A stretch of 64,000 bases of DNA, taken from positions 189,257,535 to 189,321,534 of the forward strand of contig BTPG01000003.1 in NCBI GenBank assembly GCA_036245525.1. Reading direction: 5' to 3'. Source of the stretch: Semisulcospira habei. Its lineage: Eukaryota > Mollusca > Gastropoda > Semisulcospiridae. The position numbers and the translations under genes were made by a program. The notes under the pieces are model-generated. The model was not told the DNA's origin. It ran no database searches and was given only the letters and a program-made list of their open reading frames with translations. This document shows positions 60,107 through 64,000 of the stretch, in pieces; positions within the stretch are counted from its first letter, which is position 1, and every line of letters starts with the position of its first letter.

Positions 60107-62713
60107 TTGATGTCAGGGGTTTCCTCCCTTAGCCTTTTCGCAGCCAAGCGGCCAGGCCTGCAAGGCAGCAGGCGACTCGTGGAGGGCGGGGTCGTCTATG
60201 TCCCGTGCAGATGTGAACATCTGCCCACTGCCCACGTCAGAACCATGCTCGACAAAGCAGACAGCGGACGCCCTGAACGTCGCTCCGCCCTCATTGCCCA
60301 TGAATTGCGGAGGTTAAACATCGACATCGCCGCACTCTGCGAAGTACGCCTTCCGGACGAAGGCAGCCTCCAAGAACTTGGTGCTGGGTACACCCTCTAC
60401 TGGTCAGGCAGGCCTGCATCAGAAAGACGGCTCTCAGGCGTGGGTTTCATGGTCAAGACATCCATTGCGACTAAGCTGGAAAACCTACCAACGGGCCACT
60501 CAGACCGCATCATGTCCATGCGCCTCCCACTGAGACACCAGCAACACGTCACCCTTCTCAGTGTGTACTCCCCAACCCTCCTGGCAGAGCATGCTGAAAA
60601 GGACAAGTTTTACACTGACCTGCGCAGCCTCCTACAGAGTACCCCTGCAGACGACAAAGTCATCATCCTTGGCGACTTCAACGCCAGAGTGGGCCAGGAC
60701 TCTGAAGCCTGGAAAGGAGTCCTCGGCAAGCATGGCGTGGGGAACTGCAATGACAATGGCCGCCTACTGTTGGAGTTCTGTGCGGAGCAGCAACTGGTCA
60801 TCACCAACACTACTTTTCAGCAAAAGGACAGTCGAAAGACCACCTGGATGCATCCTCGCTCCAAACACTGGCACCTTATCGACTATGTCCTAGTGCGTCA
60901 GAGGGACCGCAGTGACGTCCTCCTCACCAGAGTGATGCCCAGCGCAGAGTGCCACACTGACCACCGCCTTGTCCGCTGCAAACTCAGGCTCCACTTCAAG
61001 CCAAAACCCAAGAAATGGGGGCCCCCCAAGAAAATGCTTGATGTTGCCAGCCTTCAGCGTGACGATGTGAAAGCTGCCTTTCAGACAGATTTACAGCGCA
61101 GGCTCAAAGACACAGCGGACCCAGTAGACTCCTCCCTTGAAACACTTTGGGAACAACTAAAAACTGCTATTGCAAAATCCTCTGCAGAAGTCTTGGGTTT
61201 CGCCAGAAAGAAGAACAAAGACTGGTTTTACGAAAACGATGTAGAGATCCAGGAACACCTAGCAAGAAAAAGAGCTGCCCATCAGGCCCACCTAGCCCAG
61301 CCTTCCTGCCCTGTGAAGAAGTCTGCCTTCCGCCTCGTCTGCAGCAGTCTCCAGCGCAAGCTCAGAGATCTCCAGAATGAGTGGTGGACCAGACTTGCAC
61401 AGAGGACCCAGCTTTGCGCTGACAATGGTGACTACAGGGGCTTCTACGAAGCACTGAAAGCAGTGTATGGCCCCAGGCACCTGGTACAAAGTCCCCTGCG
61501 AAGCGCGAATGGCCAGGCACTCCTCACAGATAATACCTCCATCTTGAACCGCTGGTCGGAATACTTTCAGAGCCTCTTCAGCGCTGAGCGCACTGTTCAA
61601 GAAGCAGTCGTCCTACAAATCCCACACCTCCCAGTAAAGGTTGAATTGGACGAACCGCCCACCGCTGAAGAGACCCTCACAGCCATCCACCAGCTCAAGA
61701 GTGGCAAAGCAGCAGGCATTGATGGAATACCGCCAGAGATCTGGAAACATGGAGGCACAGCACTGCACAACAAGCTCCATGACCTCTTTCTCTGCTGCTG
61801 GGAGGAAGGAACACTACCAAAAGATCTCCGTGATGCAGTCGTTATCACCCTGTACAAGAACAAAGGCGAGAAGTCTGACTGTTCCAACTATCGGGGAATT
61901 ACCCAGCTGTCCATTGCTGGAAAAATCCTTGCAAGGCTGCTCCTGAATCGGCTGGTACCTGCCATCGCTGAAGACCAACTCCCAGAGGGCCAGTGTGGCT
62001 TCAGAGCAAACAGGAGCACCACCGATATGGTCTTTGTGCTGAGACAGCTACAGGAGAAGTGCCGCGAGCAGAACAAAGGGCTGTACGTAACATTTGTCGA
62101 CCTAACAAAAGCGTTCGACACTGTGAGCAGGCAAGGCATGTGGCAGATCCTGGAGCGACTTGGCTGTCCCCCAAAGTTCCTCAACATGATTGTCCAGCTA
62201 CACGAGGACCAGCAAGGCCAGGTCAGACTCAACAATGACCTCTCAGAACCATTCCCTATTTTCAACGGCGTAAAGCAGGGCTGCATGCTGGCACCGACCC
62301 TCTTCACCATCTTTTTTAGCATGATGTTGAAGCAGGCCACAGTGGACCTCGATGATGACGATGCAGTGTACATCAGGTATCGTCTCGATGGCAGCCTGTT
62401 CAACCTCAGACGACTGCAGGCCCACACGAAAACCCTAGACCAACTGATTCGTGAGCTGCTTTTTGCTGATGATGCTGCCCTCGTTGCACACACAGAGAGA
62501 GCCCTGCAGCGCATCACGTCTTGCTTCGCAGATGCTGCCCAGCTCTTTGGACTCGAGGTCAGTCTGAAAAAGACAGAGGTCCTCCATCAGCAGGCACCCA
62601 AGACAGTGTGTCGCCCTCCTCACATCACCATTGGCGAGTCTGAACTAAAGTCAGTGCACCAGTTTACTTGGCTGCATTATCACGTCGGACGCCAAGCTGG
62701 ACAAGGAGCTTGA
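60107..62713 (+). CDS. LINE ORF: endonuclease and reverse transcriptase (868 codons to the frameshift)
   Basis: APE-type endonuclease: IDIAALCEVRLPDEGSL, SVYSPT, IILGDFNARVG (about residue 187), LIDYVLV and AECHTDHRLV. RT: GIDGIPPEIWKHGG, LYKNKGEKSDCSNYRGI, FVDLTKAFDTV (motif A, about residue 663), FNGVKQGCMLAPTLF (motif B) and LLFADDAALVAH (motif C, about residue 785). All catalytic residues are present. The nuclease nicks the target and RT primes on it. The frame is lost after VHQFTWL at about 62670, giving a false end. The true start may lie elsewhere, as LINE 5' ends are often internal. Confidence 0.88.
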   Translation: MMSGVSSLSLFAAKRPGLQGSRRLVEGGVVYVPCRCEHLPTAHVRTMLDKADSGRPERRSALIAHELRRLNIDIAALCEVRLPDEGSLQELGAGYTLYWSGRPASERRLSGVGFMVKTSIATKLENLPTGHSDRIMSMRLPLRHQQHVTLLSVYSPTLLAEHAEKDKFYTDLRSLLQSTPADDKVIILGDFNARVGQDSEAWKGVLGKHGVGNCNDNGRLLLEFCAEQQLVITNTTFQQKDSRKTTWMHPRSKHWHLIDYVLVRQRDRSDVLLTRVMPSAECHTDHRLVRCKLRLHFKPKPKKWGPPKKMLDVASLQRDDVKAAFQTDLQRRLKDTADPVDSSLETLWEQLKTAIAKSSAEVLGFARKKNKDWFYENDVEIQEHLARKRAAHQAHLAQPSCPVKKSAFRLVCSSLQRKLRDLQNEWWTRLAQRTQLCADNGDYRGFYEALKAVYGPRHLVQSPLRSANGQALLTDNTSILNRWSEYFQSLFSAERTVQEAVVLQIPHLPVKVELDEPPTAEETLTAIHQLKSGKAAGIDGIPPEIWKHGGTALHNKLHDLFLCCWEEGTLPKDLRDAVVITLYKNKGEKSDCSNYRGITQLSIAGKILARLLLNRLVPAIAEDQLPEGQCGFRANRSTTDMVFVLRQLQEKCREQNKGLYVTFVDLTKAFDTVSRQGMWQILERLGCPPKFLNMIVQLHEDQQGQVRLNNDLSEPFPIFNGVKQGCMLAPTLFTIFFSMMLKQATVDLDDDDAVYIRYRLDGSLFNLRRLQAHTKTLDQLIRELLFADDAALVAHTERALQRITSCFADAAQLFGLEVSLKKTEVLHQQAPKTVCRPPHITIGESELKSVHQFTWLHYHVGRQAGQGA

Positions 62714-63419
62714 CAGCAGGCTGGCAAAAGCGAACAGCGCTTTCGGGCGACTTTTCAAGCGGGTGTGGCACAATCAACAGCTGAAAACAGGCACCAAGAT
62801 CAGCGTGTACAGAGCTGTGGTCCTCACCACCCTGCTGTATGGTTCCGAGTTCTGGGCCCTCTACCGCAGCCAACTACGACTCCTCGAACGCTTCCACCAG
62901 CGCTGCCTGCGTACCATCCTGGGCATTCACTGGAGTGACTATGTCACCAACGTCGAGGTCCTTGAACAGGCTGAAACTGTGAGCATCGAGGCTTTGCTGC
63001 TGCGGACACAGCTCCGCTGGGCGGGGCATGTCTCCAGGATGGAGGATCATCGCCTACCAAAGATCACCCTGTTCGGCGAGCTTGCTACTGGACACCGTGA
63101 AAGAGGGGCACCAAAGAAGAGATACAAAGACTGTCTCAAGAAGTCACTTAGTGCCTGCCAAATCGACCACCACCAGTGGTCTTCGCTTGCTGCGGACCGT
63201 GACACCTGGCGCTCCACAATTTACAAGGCAGCTGTCTCCTTTGAGGACTCTCACAGAGCTAGCCTTAAGGACAAGCGGCTCAGGAGAAAAAACAGAGATG
63301 CCGCAGCTCAGAACCCTGGCCATACCTTCCCCTGCAGCCACTGCGGTCGAACCTGCCTGTCTCAGATTGGCCTCCGCAGCCACGAACAAGCCTGCAGACG
63401 TCGTGGGCAACTCCTATAA
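62672..63419 (+). CDS. LINE ORF, C-terminal part after frameshift
   Basis: From about 62672 the new frame reads IITSDAKLDKELDSRLAKAN, then VLTTLLYGSEFWALYRSQL, LLRTQLRWAGHVSRMEDHRL, RGAPKKRYKDCLKKSL and a C-terminal PCSHCGRTCLSQIGLRSHEQ with a final Cys: a C2HC-like motif common at the end of this kind of LINE ORF. One missing base would explain the break. Confidence 0.88.
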
Positions 63420-63498
63420 AATCTTCGTTCGCGAAGTCAAGCCAAGAGAGATTACTATGGAAAAGAGAGAGAGAGAAAGCATAGGGGCCTGGATGATG

Positions 63499-63627
63499 GT
63501 GCTTTGACAAAATGCAGTCCGCTGCGCCACCGCATCTAGCTCAATTCGTAATGAGCTAGATGCAGTAGCGCGCACGCCGCGGTCGGTGGCCGCGAAGCGG
63601 ATTTGCATTGAGTCAAAGCACTATAAA
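63499..63627 (+). repeat. Long hairpin in the LINE 3' UTR
   Basis: GTGCTTTGACAAAATGCAG faces TTGCATTGAGTCAAAGCAC, with an inner GCATCTAGCTCAATTCG facing GTAATGAGCTAGATGC. It could be a structure recognised by RT, by analogy with other LINEs (inference). Confidence 0.75.
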
Positions 63628-63639
63628 TCCCTATGCCGC

Positions 63640-64000
63640 CGGAACTGAATTGAAGCCGCAGTACAGTGTGTACAAATGCAAGAGACACAGATTCTCATGA
63701 GCCCCCGTAGGGCCTAGGGCCGTAAGGTTCAAAATCAGAGACCAGAACACAGATTGAAAACGGATCTTTATTTGCACACAAGGTAATAATCCGCCTCCAG
63801 CAGGCTTCGTGACATAGTATTTTTTCTTTGTTTTTGTTTTCCTCTGCATGAGTTGCGTTACTAACCAACTAACCGATCTACTAACATGTCCCCCTTGGCA
63901 ACCGCCTTCACGTGGTGGGGTGTGTGCGTGTTCGTTCCACTCTGCCCTAACCCTAGTCAGTCCATAGGGGGACGACCCCCCAAAGTTTTGTTTTGCCCCT
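63640..64000. other. Window end
   Basis: Half of a CTCATGAGCCCC hairpin (63680-63712), then sequence with TGTCCCCCTTGGCAACCGCC that looks like repeat DNA but was not assigned. Confidence 0.35.

Larger units (their letters stand above)
59600..63640 (+). mobile_element. Nearly intact LINE (non-LTR retrotransposon)
   Basis: A 5' region (about 59600-60106), an ORF with endonuclease, RT and C-terminal Cys/His motif (60107-63419), and a 3' UTR with a long hairpin. It has one visible frameshift. Single-ORF design and motif order resemble RTE-like LINEs, but the clade is not assigned. Outer limits are approximate; no poly-A tail or target duplication was identified. Confidence 0.8.

Overview
The window is nuclear DNA from an animal. 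It has spliceosomal introns with GT..AG borders, LINEs, tyrosine-recombinase (DIRS) retrotransposons, a tRNA-like SINE, dozens of foldback MITEs, long (CA)n tracts and many G/C homopolymer runs. The repeat mix suggests a lophotrochozoan, most likely a mollusc, but that is inference and no species is claimed.

Host genes. A complete plus-strand gene runs from 6086 to 45674. It has ten exons whose phases all match and whose 990 coding bases give a 329-residue D-isomer-specific 2-hydroxyacid dehydrogenase of the glyoxylate/hydroxypyruvate reductase kind. The catalytic Arg, Glu and His and the GxGxxG loop are all present. Its introns carry most of the mobile DNA. A second, convergent gene lies on the minus strand between about 54.5 and 49.7 kb. 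It is a Ser/Thr-rich, coiled-coil protein I do not recognise, with five exons seen, four of them joined by matching phases.

Mobile elements. Intron 1 (6.2-11.0 kb) holds a decayed LINE split by a CR1-like LINE end, which is itself split by a short retroposed tail, plus a TTAA-flanked palindrome. Introns 5, 6 and 8 hold four DIRS1-type retrotransposons: A 14165-20476, B 21127-26328, D 31105-45010, and C 31999-38786 nested inside D. All are in the sense of the host gene, with inverted terminal repeats, an internal complementary region, a Cys-rich gag and a tyrosine recombinase. A and B share one terminal sequence; C and D share another. B has lost its whole reverse transcriptase. D keeps a recognisable RT with YLDD. 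A and C are decayed and have separately expanded tandem repeats in gag. Intron 7 holds a 1.8 kb foldback element inside a G/C-rich element, and a 0.8 kb element with AACCCGGGTT-type ends whose inverted copy lies at 48.4-49.1 kb.

Outside the genes are an internally deleted minus-strand LINE (3.3-5.2 kb), a nearly intact LINE with endonuclease, RT and a C-terminal zinc knuckle broken by one frameshift (about 59.6-63.6 kb), microsatellites at 56 kb, and a G-run-rich tandem repeat next to a SINE at 58-59 kb.

The most informative signals are: the host gene tolerating about 25 kb of sense DIRS DNA, two insertions lying within about 30 bp of splice sites; direct evidence that the commonest MITE duplicates TTAA; and the ATTT junctions of the DIRS copies, which fit integration of a circle by recombination.
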